The translations under genes and the position numbers were made by a program. Positions 54,146 to 63,948 of a stretch of DNA of 64,000 nucleotides are shown piece after piece (position 1 is the stretch's first letter; every line of letters begins with the position of its first letter). The notes under the pieces were generated by a model that was given only the letters and a program-made list of their open reading frames with translations, made no database searches and was not told the origin of the DNA. The DNA is taken from the NCBI GenBank assembly GCA_000156115.1, contig DS995276.1, positions 2,960,178 through 3,024,177 on the forward strand. Reading direction: 5' to 3'. This stretch comes from Rhodobacteraceae bacterium HTCC2083. GTDB lineage: Bacteria; Pseudomonadota; Alphaproteobacteria; Rhodobacterales; Rhodobacteraceae.

Positions 54146-54265
54146 AGTTGTTGGTATGTCTCAAACCTGTTCGCAAGCCATTGCAAAGGCCAGAGAGTGA
54201 ACATAGGTTCTGGCCAAATTCAGACGTGCTTGCGCGGCAAGCCAATCTCAAAAAGGATATTCCAC

Positions 54266-54553
54266 ATGGATGCTGGCGCACTCGGCCAATTCGTTCCGCT
54301 TATTTTGATCTTCGCGATCATGTATTTTCTGCTTATCCGCCCTCAGCAGAAAAAGCTGAAAGAGCATCAGAAAATGGTGGAAGCGCTGCGGCGCGGGGAT
54401 CAGGTGATCACGCAGGGCGGGCTCATTGGTAAGGTCACCAAAGTCAAAGATGACAACGAGATCGAGGTCGAGCTCGCAGAAGGCGTGAAAGTCCGCGTCG
54501 TTCAGTCCACGATCACCAATGTGATCAACAAAACAGAGCCTGCCTCCGCGTAA
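54266..54553 (+). CDS. yajC: Preprotein translocase subunit YajC
   Basis: 95 aa with one N-terminal transmembrane helix (LGQFVPLILIFAIMYFLLIR) and the conserved RPQQKKLKEHQKMVEALRRG plus GGLIGKV. It associates with SecDF in the inner membrane. SD AAGGA precedes ATG 54266; the longer upstream frame is not family-like. secD starts 39 nt later. Confidence 0.95.
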   Translation: MDAGALGQFVPLILIFAIMYFLLIRPQQKKLKEHQKMVEALRRGDQVITQGGLIGKVTKVKDDNEIEVELAEGVKVRVVQSTITNVINKTEPASA

Positions 54554-54592
54554 CGAACGCGCTGCGGCTGGATGGTGTGAAAGGCCTGACAG

Positions 54593-56254
54593 ATGTTGCA
54601 AATTGACCTGTGGAAACGGGTGGTTATTTGGGCGGTTTGTGCGCTCGGATTGCTACTGGCGCTTCCAAATGCCTTTTACTCCAAAGTTGAACAGCGCAAT
54701 GATGCTCTCGCCGCAATCGAAGTGTCTGGCAATTCCGCGGAACGCGATGCCATGGCGGCGCAATGGCCGGGCTACTTGCCCTCTGGGCTTGTAAACTTGG
54801 GCTTGGATTTGCGTGGGGGAGCGCATCTTTTGGCCGAAGTCAAAGTGCAGGATGTTTATTCTGCGCGTATGAAAGCCTTCTGGCCCGAAGTGCGCGATGC
54901 GTTGCGTCCAGAGCGCGCGACAATCGGTACGATCCGTTTGCAGCCCTCTGCTGGCGACCAGCTCAAGGTACGTATTTCCAAGCCTGAGGGAACAGCTCGC
55001 GCATTGGAGGTCGTGCGTGGTCTCGCGCAACAGGTTGTATCACTCTCCGGTGTGGGTGCGTCCGATATCGAGGTCAACAGTGATGATGGCGTTCTCACCA
55101 TACGCCTATCGGAGGCTGAAAAACGCGCCACGGATGAGCGCACGATGCAGCAATCTTTGGAAATCATCCGCCGCCGTATCGACGAGGTCGGCACGCGTGA
55201 GCCAACGATCCAGCGCCAAGGCACGGACCGCATTTTGATCCAAGTGCCGGGCATCGGCTCTGCTGCAGAGCTGAAAGCAATAATCGGAACAACCGCGCAA
55301 TTGACCTTTCAACCTGTCGTGGGTCGCGGCACGGATCCTGATGCGAGTGCAGGTCTGGGCAATGAAATTGTTCCTTCCTTGGATGAAGAGGGCGCGTTTT
55401 ACACGCTCGAGTCCGCGCCTGTTGTGACGGGTGAAGAATTGGTTGATGCGCAGCCAGCCTTTGATCAAAACGGACGTCCTGCGGTCAATTTTCGATTTAA
55501 TCCGACAGGGGCGCGCAAGTTTGGCGATTACACAGCCGAAAACATCGGCAGTCCCTTTGCGATTGTTCTTGATAGCGAAGTGATTTCTGCGCCTGTGATC
55601 CAAAGTCACATTCCAGGCGGATCGGGGATCATCACGGGTAACTTTACGGTCGAAGAATCAACCAACCTCGCGGTTTTGCTGCGCGCGGGTGCTTTGCCTG
55701 CGGGACTGGAATTCCTCGAAGAACGCACCATCGGACCAGAGCTGGGCGCGGACAGTATCAAAGCCGGGCAAGTGGCCTGCATCGTGGCCTTTGCGGCTGT
55801 GCTGATCTTTATGTTCCTCAGCTATGGCACATTCGGCATTTTTGCCAATATCGCGCTGATCATCAACGTTGGCCTGATCTTTGGATTGCTCAGCATGGTG
55901 GGTGCGACGCTGACGTTGCCCGGTATTGCGGGCATCGTTTTGACCATCGGTATGGCGGTGGACGCCAATGTGCTGGTGTTTGAGCGGATCCGCGAAGAGC
56001 TGAAGTCGTCAAAAGGACCCGCGCGTGCAATTGATCTCGGCTATGAAAAAGCACTGAGCGCGATTATCGACGCGAACTTTACCACGTTTATCACGGCCGT
56101 GATCCTCTTCGTTATGGGGTCTGGCCCTGTGCGCGGCTTTGCGATCACGCTTGGCTTTGGCATTCTCACATCGGTCTTTACCGCCATCTTCGTCACGCGT
56201 TTGATTGTTGTGATGTGGTTTGAACGTAAACACCCCAAAACACTGGAGGTGTGA
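54593..56254 (+). CDS. secD: Protein translocase subunit SecD
   Basis: 553 aa with an N-terminal helix, the large periplasmic P1 region and six helices at the C-terminus. LGLDLRGGAHLLAEV, LRAGALPAGLEFLEERTIGP and the TM4 block VDANVLVFERIREEL are diagnostic; the acidic DxxV residues in TM4 are used for proton-driven protein export. Works with SecF, whose ATG follows the SecD stop by one base. Confidence 0.95.
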   Translation: MLQIDLWKRVVIWAVCALGLLLALPNAFYSKVEQRNDALAAIEVSGNSAERDAMAAQWPGYLPSGLVNLGLDLRGGAHLLAEVKVQDVYSARMKAFWPEVRDALRPERATIGTIRLQPSAGDQLKVRISKPEGTARALEVVRGLAQQVVSLSGVGASDIEVNSDDGVLTIRLSEAEKRATDERTMQQSLEIIRRRIDEVGTREPTIQRQGTDRILIQVPGIGSAAELKAIIGTTAQLTFQPVVGRGTDPDASAGLGNEIVPSLDEEGAFYTLESAPVVTGEELVDAQPAFDQNGRPAVNFRFNPTGARKFGDYTAENIGSPFAIVLDSEVISAPVIQSHIPGGSGIITGNFTVEESTNLAVLLRAGALPAGLEFLEERTIGPELGADSIKAGQVACIVAFAAVLIFMFLSYGTFGIFANIALIINVGLIFGLLSMVGATLTLPGIAGIVLTIGMAVDANVLVFERIREELKSSKGPARAIDLGYEKALSAIIDANFTTFITAVILFVMGSGPVRGFAITLGFGILTSVFTAIFVTRLIVVMWFERKHPKTLEV

Positions 56255-56255
56255 G

Positions 56256-57227
56256 ATGCGCCTAAGACTGGTTAAGCAAGATACAAAATTCGATTTCTTC
56301 TCGCGTTCCAAAATGTGGATCGGGCTCTCTGTGGTGCTGATGGTCGTTGGATTTGCGTCCTTCCTCTATCAAGGTCTGAACTACGGTATTGATTTTAAAG
56401 GCGGCACAACAATCCGCACCGAAAGTACGACGCCAATTGACGTTGGTGCCTACCGCGATGCGATTGCGCCGCTAGAGTTGGGAGATATCTCAATCTCAGA
56501 GGTGTTTGATCCTACGTTTGAAGCGGATCAAAACGTCGCAATGGTGCGTATCGAGGCGCAAGAAGGCCAAGAAGCGGTTAAGTCTGACATCATAGCCGAG
56601 GTGCAAACTGCCCTGCAAGTCATTGCCGCGGATATCAAATTCGTTTCTGTCGAATCCGTTGGCCCAAAGGTGTCTGGCGAATTGATTCAGACAGCGGCAA
56701 TTGCGGTGATCCTCGCGATTGCGGCGGTATTGATCTACATCTGGCTACGCTTTGAGTGGCAGTTTGCCTTGGGCGCGGTGGCCGCATTGGTTCATGATGT
56801 TATCCTCACGATTGGCATCTTCTCAGAGCTCCAGATCAAATTCGACCTTGCGATTATCGCGGCTTTGCTGACGATTGTAGGCTACTCACTCAATGATACA
56901 GTGGTTGTGTTTGACCGCGTGCGTGAAAATCTTCGCAAGTATAAAAAGAAAGACCTCAAAGACGTTCTCAACATCTCTATCAACGAAACACTGAGCCGGA
57001 CGTTCATGACCTCTGTCACCACGCTTTTGGCGTTGATTGCATTGTTCGTGTTGGGTGGGGATGTGATCCGTGGTTTCGTCTTCGCGATGATCTGGGGTGT
57101 GATTGTGGGAACGTATAGCTCCATTTTTGTGGCCTCAGCGATCCTGCTTTTCCTTGGCGTTAAGCGCGACTGGACCAACAAACCAGACGCCAACGCAGGC
57201 ACGCAATTCGCGAATATTGATGCCTGA
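56256..57227 (+). CDS. secF: Protein translocase subunit SecF
   Basis: 323 aa with six membrane helices and the SecF signature LNYGIDFKGGTTIRTEST (about 37-54), then GYSLNDTVVVFDRVRENLR. It forms the SecDF export motor. ATG 56256 follows SD GGAGG. Its last codons overlap the TauE gene by 8 nt. Confidence 0.95.
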   Translation: MRLRLVKQDTKFDFFSRSKMWIGLSVVLMVVGFASFLYQGLNYGIDFKGGTTIRTESTTPIDVGAYRDAIAPLELGDISISEVFDPTFEADQNVAMVRIEAQEGQEAVKSDIIAEVQTALQVIAADIKFVSVESVGPKVSGELIQTAAIAVILAIAAVLIYIWLRFEWQFALGAVAALVHDVILTIGIFSELQIKFDLAIIAALLTIVGYSLNDTVVVFDRVRENLRKYKKKDLKDVLNISINETLSRTFMTSVTTLLALIALFVLGGDVIRGFVFAMIWGVIVGTYSSIFVASAILLFLGVKRDWTNKPDANAGTQFANIDA

Positions 57228-57972
57228 TGTTCTGACATCAGCCTTTCAAAACGATGGGCTGATTTGGATCTGCCTTGCGGCTTTGCTTGCCAGCACTGTG
57301 CGTGGCTTTGCGGGATTTGGCACCGCGATGATTTATCTACCTGTGGTCGGGCAATTTTTTGATCCGGTTTCAGCGATTTTGACGCTAGTGGTGATGGATT
57401 TGTTTGGCCCGTTGCCAGCGGTGCCGCGCGCGATACGAGAAGCGGATTGGCCCGATTTGAAACGGCTTATTGCAGCGGCAGCGGTCACAACTGTTTTAGG
57501 CGTTTGGCTGCTTAGTCGCTTTGACGCTGATATGTTTCGCTATGTCGTCTCCATCGCGACGCTATTTTTGCTTGCTTTTCTGGTGCTTGGCCTGCGCTAT
57601 TCGGGGCGATTAACGCCAGCCAAAGTCTATGGCGTCGGGGCGGTTGGTGGCTTGCTTGGCGGTGCGGCAGGATTAGCAGGGCCACCGGTCATTTTATTTT
57701 ATATGGTCAGCTCACATGCGCCGAGCACAATTCGCGCGACGATCATGTTGTTTTTGCTGGGCTTTGATGTGATCATTTTCGCAGTTATGGGTCTCCAAAG
57801 TTTGCTGGTCACGCAAGCGATCATTCTAGGCTTGGTCCTTGTGCCCTGCGTTGCACTTGGCACTGTGATCGGCGCCGCGCTCTTTGACCCCGCGCGCGAG
57901 ACGCTCTACAGGAGAGTGGCTTATATCATCATCGGTATCTCCGCGGTGCGGGGGCTACCAATTTGGGGGTGA
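57220..57972 (+). CDS. TauE/SafE-family (DUF81) membrane exporter
   Basis: 250 aa with about 7-8 helices. Repeats of the family: VRGFAGFGTAMIYLPVVGQF at the start and GAVGGLLGGAAGLAGPPVIL in the middle. Members export sulfite, sulfoacetate or other anions. It overlaps secF by 8 nt, so it is cotranscribed with the secretion operon. The substrate is unknown. Confidence 0.87.
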   Translation: MPDVLTSAFQNDGLIWICLAALLASTVRGFAGFGTAMIYLPVVGQFFDPVSAILTLVVMDLFGPLPAVPRAIREADWPDLKRLIAAAAVTTVLGVWLLSRFDADMFRYVVSIATLFLLAFLVLGLRYSGRLTPAKVYGVGAVGGLLGGAAGLAGPPVILFYMVSSHAPSTIRATIMLFLLGFDVIIFAVMGLQSLLVTQAIILGLVLVPCVALGTVIGAALFDPARETLYRRVAYIIIGISAVRGLPIWG

Positions 57973-57978
57973 CGCAAC

Positions 57979-58338
57979 ATGCGCATGACTGAAATTGAAT
58001 TTGACGACGCCAAGCCTGTCGAAGGCTATGGCCCTGGTTTTTTTCGAATCGCGGGCGAAGTGATTGAAGCGCCGATGATCGTAACCTCGACAGGCGCGCG
58101 CCCTTGGGGCGGCTATGTAGATGTGGACAGTTTGATCGCGATGGCGGGCGAGATCGATGTGGTTTTCATCGGCACAGGGGATGAGGTTGCCTATCTTCCT
58201 AAAGATTTTCGCCAAAAGCTGGACGACGCGGGCCTCGGTGCAGAGGCGATGAATTCACCGGCCGCGTGCCGCACATACAATGTGTTGATAAATGATGGCA
58301 GACGCGTTGCCGCGGCCCTGCTTCCGGTCACAAAGTAG
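57979..58338 (+). CDS. Mth938-domain (DUF498/NDUFAF3-like) protein
   Basis: 119 aa. [20 protein letters not shown], then [20 protein letters not shown] and [26 protein letters not shown] form the Mth938 fold, related to the complex I assembly factor NDUFAF3. Frequently near secDF in alphaproteobacteria. It starts 6 nt after the TauE gene; its TAG shares a base with the ccmA GTG. Exact role unknown. Confidence 0.85.
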   Translation: MRMTEIEFDDAKPVEGYGPGFFRIAGEVIEAPMIVTSTGARPWGGYVDVDSLIAMAGEIDVVFIGTGDEVAYLPKDFRQKLDDAGLGAEAMNSPAACRTYNVLINDGRRVAAALLPVTK

Positions 58339-58955
58339 TGCATCTGGCTGTTCAAGATTTAGGCGTTGCCCGTGGTGGATTCGCGGTGCTTGAAGGTCTC
58401 ACCTTTCGCGTTGAGGCAGGTACTTCACTAATTCTGCGTGGCCCTAATGGTATCGGCAAAACCACGCTGTTACGCGCGATTGCAGGGTTGCAACCACCGT
58501 TGAACGGTTCGATTGACGCGCCAGAAGATAGCATCGCTTATGCGGCCCATTCAGATGGTATCAAACAGGCCCTTACAGTGCGCGAGAATTTGGAATTCTG
58601 GGCCGCCGTTTTCGGCACGGGCGATATCACTGGCGCTTTGGATGCCTTTGCATTGCAACCACTGGCGCAGCGCCCCGCAGGTGCGCTGTCTGCGGGGCAA
58701 AAACGTCGCCTTGGGCTAGCGCGTCTCTTGGTTTCTGCACGACCGATCTGGGTTTTGGATGAGCCGACAGTGTCTCTCGATGTTGATGCGGTTGCAATGT
58801 TCGCCGCCGCGATCCACGCGCATCTTGAAACTGGCGGCGTTGCGCTGATTGCGACACATATTGATTTGGGGCTGGACGCTGATATCCTAGACGTCGCGCG
58901 CTTTAAAGCGCGCACGCCGATTTCGGTCGATGATGCGATGGAGGGGTTCTTTTGA
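58338..58955 (+). CDS. ccmA: Heme exporter ATP-binding protein CcmA
   Basis: 205 aa ABC ATPase. Walker [10 protein letters not shown] (35-43), signature [16 protein letters not shown], Walker [10 protein letters not shown] and ATHIDLG. With CcmB it drives release of holo-CcmE during cytochrome c maturation. The start is GTG 58338, overlapping the previous stop. It opens the ccmABCDG block. Confidence 0.93.
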   Translation: MHLAVQDLGVARGGFAVLEGLTFRVEAGTSLILRGPNGIGKTTLLRAIAGLQPPLNGSIDAPEDSIAYAAHSDGIKQALTVRENLEFWAAVFGTGDITGALDAFALQPLAQRPAGALSAGQKRRLGLARLLVSARPIWVLDEPTVSLDVDAVAMFAAAIHAHLETGGVALIATHIDLGLDADILDVARFKARTPISVDDAMEGFF

Positions 58956-59608
58956 AAGCGCTCCTTATCCGCGATCTACGACTGGCGATCAGGGCGGGGG
59001 GTGGTTTTGGCCTTGGCCTCGCGTTCTTTTTGATCGTCACAGTATTGGTACCGTTTGGTGTTGGCCCGCAAAGTGCGCTTCTGTCTGAAATCGCACCAGG
59101 CATCTTGTGGCTTGGTGCCTTGCTAGCCTGCCTTTTGTCGCTGGATCGAATCCTCGCGCTGGATTGGGAGGATGGCACGCTCGATTTGCTTGCCTGCGCT
59201 CCGCTCCCGATGGAGGCAGCTGTGAGCATCAAAGCTTTGGCACATTGGCTGACAACAGGCCTGCCTTTGGTCATCGCCGCACCGCTTTTTGCACTGCTAT
59301 TGAACCTGCCGAGCGCGGGATATGTGCCGCTTGTCTTGTCACTGCTCCTTGGAACGCCTGCACTGAGCGTGATTGGAACCTTCGGTGCGGCACTCACTGT
59401 AGGCATCAAACGCGGCGGGCTGTTGTTGTCCTTGCTCGTCCTCCCGCTCTACGTGCCGACCTTGATTTACGGTGCAGAAGCGGCGCGGCGCGGCGCACAG
59501 GGGGTTGAGGCATCGACGCCTTTATTCATGCTTGCGGGGATCACATTCGGGGTGATCGCACTGCTACCTTTTGCCTCTGCCGCAGTATTGCGCGTAAACA
59601 TTCGTTAA
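58952..59608 (+). CDS. ccmB: Heme exporter protein CcmB
   Basis: 218 aa with six hydrophobic helices and the CcmB core [20 protein letters not shown] and [20 protein letters not shown]. It pairs with the CcmA ATPase. The start is a TTG at 58952 overlapping the ccmA stop, with SD GGAGGGG; no ATG is available at the family start. Confidence 0.93.
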   Translation: MKALLIRDLRLAIRAGGGFGLGLAFFLIVTVLVPFGVGPQSALLSEIAPGILWLGALLACLLSLDRILALDWEDGTLDLLACAPLPMEAAVSIKALAHWLTTGLPLVIAAPLFALLLNLPSAGYVPLVLSLLLGTPALSVIGTFGAALTVGIKRGGLLLSLLVLPLYVPTLIYGAEAARRGAQGVEASTPLFMLAGITFGVIALLPFASAAVLRVNIR

Positions 59609-59649
59609 ATTGAATTGAAGCCGTCACGCCTAAGGGGTACATCAGCACT

Positions 59650-60378
59650 ATGTCTTTATGGGAATACGCAAATCCGGTGAAATTCATGGCCCTTTCGGGT
59701 CGCATTTTGCCGTGGACGGCTTGGCTGTCAGGTATCAGTCTTGTGATCGGCCTTGTCTGGGGGTTCTTCTATACACCTGATGATTTTCGCCAAGGCTCTA
59801 CTGTGAAAATTATCTATCTGCACGTGCCGTCTGCGTTGATGGCTATCAACGTTTGGATGATGATGTTGGTGACCTCGCTGGTTTGGATCATCCGGCGTCA
59901 TCATGTCAGCGCTCTCGCGGCCAAAGCGGCGGCCCCGATTGGTGTAGCGATGACTTTGATCGCGCTCGTCACAGGTGCAATCTGGGGACAACCCATGTGG
60001 GGTACATGGTGGGCATGGGATCCGCGCCTGACTTCATTCCTGATCTTATTCCTGTTCTATCTTGGCTACATCGCGCTTTGGGCGGCGATTGAAGACAACG
60101 ATACAGCAGCTGATCTTACTTCGATCCTGTGTCTCGTCGGCTCGGTCTTTGCCATCTTGTCGCGCTACGCGGTCAATTTCTGGAACCAAGGCCTGCACCA
60201 AGGCGCGTCGCTTTCGCTTGATACAGAAAAGAACGTGGCGGATGTGTTCTACCAACCCTTGCTGTTCTGTATCGCGGGCTTTGTCCTTTTATTCGTTGCG
60301 CTCGTTTTGCTACGCACGCGCACAGAAATCCGCGCGCGCCGCACATCGGCCCTTTTCGCACGGGAGCGCATGGGATGA
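59650..60378 (+). CDS. ccmC: Heme exporter protein CcmC
   Basis: 242 aa with six helices and the tryptophan-rich heme-handling loop GQPMWGTWWAWDPRLTSFLI (about 115-135), with conserved His residues in periplasmic loops (VPSALMAINVW region preceded by IIYLHVPS; and NFWNQGLHQGAS). CcmC loads heme onto CcmE. The stop overlaps ccmD. Confidence 0.95.
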   Translation: MSLWEYANPVKFMALSGRILPWTAWLSGISLVIGLVWGFFYTPDDFRQGSTVKIIYLHVPSALMAINVWMMMLVTSLVWIIRRHHVSALAAKAAAPIGVAMTLIALVTGAIWGQPMWGTWWAWDPRLTSFLILFLFYLGYIALWAAIEDNDTAADLTSILCLVGSVFAILSRYAVNFWNQGLHQGASLSLDTEKNVADVFYQPLLFCIAGFVLLFVALVLLRTRTEIRARRTSALFARERMG

Positions 60379-60527
60379 TGCCGGATCTTGGAAAATACGC
60401 TGATGCGGTGCTGGGCGCCTATGCCGCCTCCATCGTGTTGCTGATTGGTATTGTTGTGCTCAGCGTTTGGCAATCACGCCGCGCCAAAGCCGCACTTGAA
60501 GAGATGGAGAAACGCCGCAATGGCTAA
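60375..60527 (+). CDS. ccmD: Heme exporter protein CcmD
   Basis: 50 aa: MMPDLGKYADAVLGAYAASI and VLLIGIVVLSVWQSRRAKAA, one transmembrane helix with a charged tail, ending EEMEKRRNG. CcmD stabilises the CcmABC-CcmE complex. It overlaps the ccmC stop at its start and ccmG at its end (8 nt). The size and position are decisive, since the family is poorly conserved. Confidence 0.92.
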   Translation: MMPDLGKYADAVLGAYAASIVLLIGIVVLSVWQSRRAKAALEEMEKRRNG

Positions 60528-61059
60528 GTTTTCCCCTTTGATGATCGCGCCACCGGCGATTTTCCTCAGCCTTGCTGCCTTGTTTTACGCAGGCATGTAC
60601 CGTGAGGGGAAAGACGAATTAGAATCTGTCTTTGTCGGCCAACTTGCGCCACAGATTGAAACTGCTTCCGAACTAGAAGGCTTCGCGCCCGTGATCCAAG
60701 CCGACTTGGCGAATGGTGAGGTCACATTGGTAAACTTCTGGGCCAGCTGGTGCCCACCTTGCCGTGCAGAGCATCCCAAACTGCTCGAACTTGCAGAGTC
60801 GCACCCGATCATTGGCGTCAATTTCAAAGACACTAAACTCGCGGCTTCGAAATACCTACAAGACGATGGCGACCCTTTCAAAGCGGTGGCCTTTGATCCA
60901 CAAGGGCGCACCGCGATTGATTGGGGCGTAACAGCTCCGCCAGAAACCTTCATCTTAGATGAAGACGGTATCGTGCTATACCGTTTCGCAGGCCCGTTGA
61001 TTGGTAGCGACTATGAGCAGCGTTTCCTGCCAGAATTGAACAAAGCTTTAGGCAAATAA
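60520..61059 (+). CDS. ccmG: Thiol:disulfide oxidoreductase CcmG/DsbE
   Basis: 179 aa periplasmic thioredoxin-fold protein anchored by an N-terminal helix (LMIAPPAIFLSLAALFYAGM). Active site WASWCPPCRAEHP (Cys78 and Cys81), then GVNFKDTKLAASKYLQ and GVTAPPETFILDEDG. It keeps apocytochrome c cysteines reduced for heme ligation. ATG 60520 is inside the ccmD end. ccmE, ccmF and ccmH are not in this window. Confidence 0.95.
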   Translation: MAKFSPLMIAPPAIFLSLAALFYAGMYREGKDELESVFVGQLAPQIETASELEGFAPVIQADLANGEVTLVNFWASWCPPCRAEHPKLLELAESHPIIGVNFKDTKLAASKYLQDDGDPFKAVAFDPQGRTAIDWGVTAPPETFILDEDGIVLYRFAGPLIGSDYEQRFLPELNKALGK

Positions 61060-61121
61060 GCCCGCGGCTTTATCTTGCCCTTTTGATTCATTAATACTTT
61101 CAAAAAACGCAGTGCTCCATT

Positions 61122-61149
61122 AAAAAGAGGCCGCTCAAAAGCAGCCCCT
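61122..61149 (-). terminator. Rho-independent terminator of acnA
   Basis: On the minus strand GGGGCTGCT pairs with AGCGGCCTC (two G-T pairs) around TTTG, followed by TTTTT. It lies 22 nt past the acnA stop at 61172. Confidence 0.85.
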
Positions 61150-61171
61150 TTCAATACTATTTTTGCATGTT

Positions 61172-63856
61172 TTACGCAGCCGCGAGGTCACGCAGAACGT
61201 AGTGCAACACGCCACCGTGCTCGATATATTCGATCTCAATCGCTGTATCGATACGGCACTTCAACGTGATCTCTTTGACAGATCCATCCGCCATTGTGAT
61301 CGTGCAAGGCACCTCTTGCAACGGCTCAATCGTATCAAGACCAGAGATAGACACGCTCTCATCACCCGTTAGGCCAAGCGATTTACGGCTGTCGCTACCC
61401 GTGAATTCGAATGGGATCACACCCATACCAACAAGGTTTGAGCGGTGAATACGCTCAAAGCTTTCTGCGATCACAGCTTTCACACCCAACAGCGCCGTAC
61501 CTTTAGCGGCCCAGTCACGGGATGATCCCGCGCCGTACTGCTCACCGCCAAAGACAACCAGTGGCGTACCCGTTTCCTGATGCGCCATTGCCGCGTCAAA
61601 GATCGAGGTTTGCGTGCCATCAACGCCTTTGGTGTAGCCACCTTCAACACCATCCAGCATCTCGTTCTTGATGCGAATGTTGGCGAATGTGCCGCGCATC
61701 ATGACTTCGTGGTTACCACGGCGCGACCCGTAAGAGTTGAACTCGCGCACAGGCACCTGATGACTCGTCAGATATTGACCCGCAGGGGAGCTTTCAGCGA
61801 AAGAACCCGCAGGAGAGATATGGTCCGTTGTGATCATATCACCCAACAGCGCCAGTACTTTTGCATCGTCTATGTTGGTAATCTTGCCGGGGTGTTTGCT
61901 CATGCCTTGGAAGTAGGGCGGGTTCTGGATGTAGGTCGATGCCGGTGGCCAATCATAGGTCTCGGCTTCGGTGATGCCAACGCCCTGCCATTTTTCGTCG
62001 CCTTTGAATACGTCCGCATATTTCGTCTGGAACGCTTCGCGAGTGACCGTCTGCTCGACCAATTCCGCGACTTCTTGCGTCGAGGGCCAGATGTCTTTCA
62101 AGTAAACGTCTTTGCCATCCGCAGTCTGCGCGATTGGATCAGTTGCGAGGTTGATATCCATCGTACCCGCAATCGCATACGCCACAACGAGGGGTGGCGA
62201 CGCGAGGTAATTCGCACGCACATCTGGGCTGATACGGCCTTCAAAGTTGCGATTTCCGGACAGAACCGATGTTGCAACGAGATCGCCCTCATGGATGGCT
62301 TTGCTTAGATCTTCTTGAAGCGGGCCAGAGTTACCTATGCAGGTCGTGCAACCATAACCAACAAGGTTAAAGCCAAGCGCGTCTAGATCGCCCTGCAATT
62401 CAGCAGCTTCCAGATATGCTGTCACAACCTGCGAACCAGGTGCTAGGGATGTCTTGACCCAAGGCTTGCGATTTAAACCCAGCGCTGCAGCTTTGCGCGC
62501 CACAAGGCCCGCGCCGATCATAACGTAAGGGTTGGATGTGTTGGTGCATGATGTAATGGAGGCGATAACAACTTTGCCGCTCTCCATAGAGTAATCTTGC
62601 CCCGCAACCGCGACTTCTTTGCCCATGGGGCGCTTGAACGTCTCTTCCATTTCCTTGCGGAACGCTTCTTTCGCGCCTGTCAGGGCCACGTAGTCCTGTG
62701 GACGCTTGGGGCCAGAAATCGCAGGCACGATTGTACCCATGTCGAGGGACAATGTGTCTGTGTAGATCGGCGCATAGTCGTCGCCACGCCAGAAACCGTT
62801 CTCTTTTGCATAGGCTTCAACCAATGCTATCCGGTCCTCATCGCGACCCGTAGTGCGCAGATAACGCAGTGTTTCGTTGTCGATGGGGAAGAAGCCACAT
62901 GTCGCTCCATACTCTGGGGCCATGTTGGCGATTGTGGCACGATCCGCAAGTGGCAACGTGTCGAGACCTTTGCCGTAGAACTCAACGAACTTCCCAACAA
63001 CACCCTTTTCACGAAGCATTTCAACGACTTTGAGAACAAGGTCCGTTCCTGTCGTGCCTTCCATCATTGCGCCCGTCAGCTCGAAGCCGATGACTTCTGG
63101 GATCAACATGGAAATCGGCTGGCCGAGCATGGACGCTTCCGCCTCGATTCCACCAACGCCCCAACCGAGAACAGCTGCACCGTTCACCATGGTTGTGTGG
63201 CTGTCCGTGCCCACAAGCGTGTCAGGGTAGGCAACTTCATCACCGTTCTGGTCCACGTCGGTCCAAACCGTTTGGCTGAGATACTCAAGGTTCACTTGGT
63301 GACAAATACCTGTGCCTGGAGGAACAACGCGGAAGTTTGAAAACGCGGACTGGCCCCATTTCAGGAATGTGTAACGCTCCATATTGCGCTCATATTCGCG
63401 ATCCACGTTCATTTTGAAGGCGCGCGGGTTGCCGAATTCGTCAATCATTACAGAGTGGTCGATGACCAGATCAACAGGGTTCAGCGGGTTAATCTTTTGT
63501 GGATCACCGCCAAGGGACTTAATGCCGTCGCGCATCGCCGCCAGGTCAACCACGGCAGGAACGCCTGTGAAGTCCTGCATCAAAACGCGGGCAGGGCGAT
63601 ATGCAATCTCGCGTGGGTTTTTGCCACCGTTGGCACCCCATTCTGCAAATGCCTTGATGTCGTCAACGGAAACCGTCTTGCCATCTTCAAAGCGCAGCAT
63701 GTTTTCAAGCACTACTTTAAGCGCGGCGGGCAAGTTGGTGAAATCGCCAAGGCCTGCGTCTGTTGCGGCTGGGATGGAATAATAAGCGATGGATGCGTCG
63801 CCGATCTTGAGAGTCTTGCGGGTCTTGCTGGTGTCCTGACCGACTGTGATGGGCAT
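61172..63856 (-). CDS. acnA: Aconitate hydratase A
   Basis: 894 aa [4Fe-4S] TCA-cycle enzyme converting citrate to isocitrate via cis-aconitate; the AcnA/IRP type. Cluster cysteines are in ITSCTNTSNP (about 440) and GYGCTTCIGNSGPL (about 505-518, two Cys). The N-terminal GVPAVVDLAAMRDG and C-terminal swivel block FGGEQYGAGSSRDWAAKGT are present. ATG 63856 follows SD GGAGG. Repeats upstream of the start may be regulatory. Confidence 0.97.
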   Translation of the reverse strand: MPITVGQDTSKTRKTLKIGDASIAYYSIPAATDAGLGDFTNLPAALKVVLENMLRFEDGKTVSVDDIKAFAEWGANGGKNPREIAYRPARVLMQDFTGVPAVVDLAAMRDGIKSLGGDPQKINPLNPVDLVIDHSVMIDEFGNPRAFKMNVDREYERNMERYTFLKWGQSAFSNFRVVPPGTGICHQVNLEYLSQTVWTDVDQNGDEVAYPDTLVGTDSHTTMVNGAAVLGWGVGGIEAEASMLGQPISMLIPEVIGFELTGAMMEGTTGTDLVLKVVEMLREKGVVGKFVEFYGKGLDTLPLADRATIANMAPEYGATCGFFPIDNETLRYLRTTGRDEDRIALVEAYAKENGFWRGDDYAPIYTDTLSLDMGTIVPAISGPKRPQDYVALTGAKEAFRKEMEETFKRPMGKEVAVAGQDYSMESGKVVIASITSCTNTSNPYVMIGAGLVARKAAALGLNRKPWVKTSLAPGSQVVTAYLEAAELQGDLDALGFNLVGYGCTTCIGNSGPLQEDLSKAIHEGDLVATSVLSGNRNFEGRISPDVRANYLASPPLVVAYAIAGTMDINLATDPIAQTADGKDVYLKDIWPSTQEVAELVEQTVTREAFQTKYADVFKGDEKWQGVGITEAETYDWPPASTYIQNPPYFQGMSKHPGKITNIDDAKVLALLGDMITTDHISPAGSFAESSPAGQYLTSHQVPVREFNSYGSRRGNHEVMMRGTFANIRIKNEMLDGVEGGYTKGVDGTQTSIFDAAMAHQETGTPLVVFGGEQYGAGSSRDWAAKGTALLGVKAVIAESFERIHRSNLVGMGVIPFEFTGSDSRKSLGLTGDESVSISGLDTIEPLQEVPCTITMADGSVKEITLKCRIDTAIEIEYIEHGGVLHYVLRDLAAA

Positions 63857-63918
63857 ATCTGCCTCCTATTTAGGTCCAAATTTGAATGAAGTTGGGCGCT
63901 AATTGCCCTATGTGGGCA

Positions 63919-63948
63919 GCGCAATCAAGAGCAATCAAGCGCAATGTA
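63919..63948. repeat. Three 10-bp direct repeats upstream of acnA
   Basis: GCGCAATCAA, GAGCAATCAA and GCGCAATGTA follow head-to-tail in exact 10-bp steps, about one helical turn each, about 63-92 nt upstream of the acnA ATG. The last runs into ATGTATACCATTGTACAC, a TGTA-N-TACA type inverted sequence. Probable protein-binding region of the acnA promoter; the factor is unknown. Confidence 0.5.

Noticed and set aside
54069-54200. 43-codon plus-strand ORF MCGVLVIKAENAAGAACPLC
   Set aside because: Weak start context and overlap with the structured sRNA candidate; coding not supported.
61580-63889. Several plus-strand ORFs inside acnA
   Set aside because: All are frames opposite a conserved aconitase, with no ribosome site.
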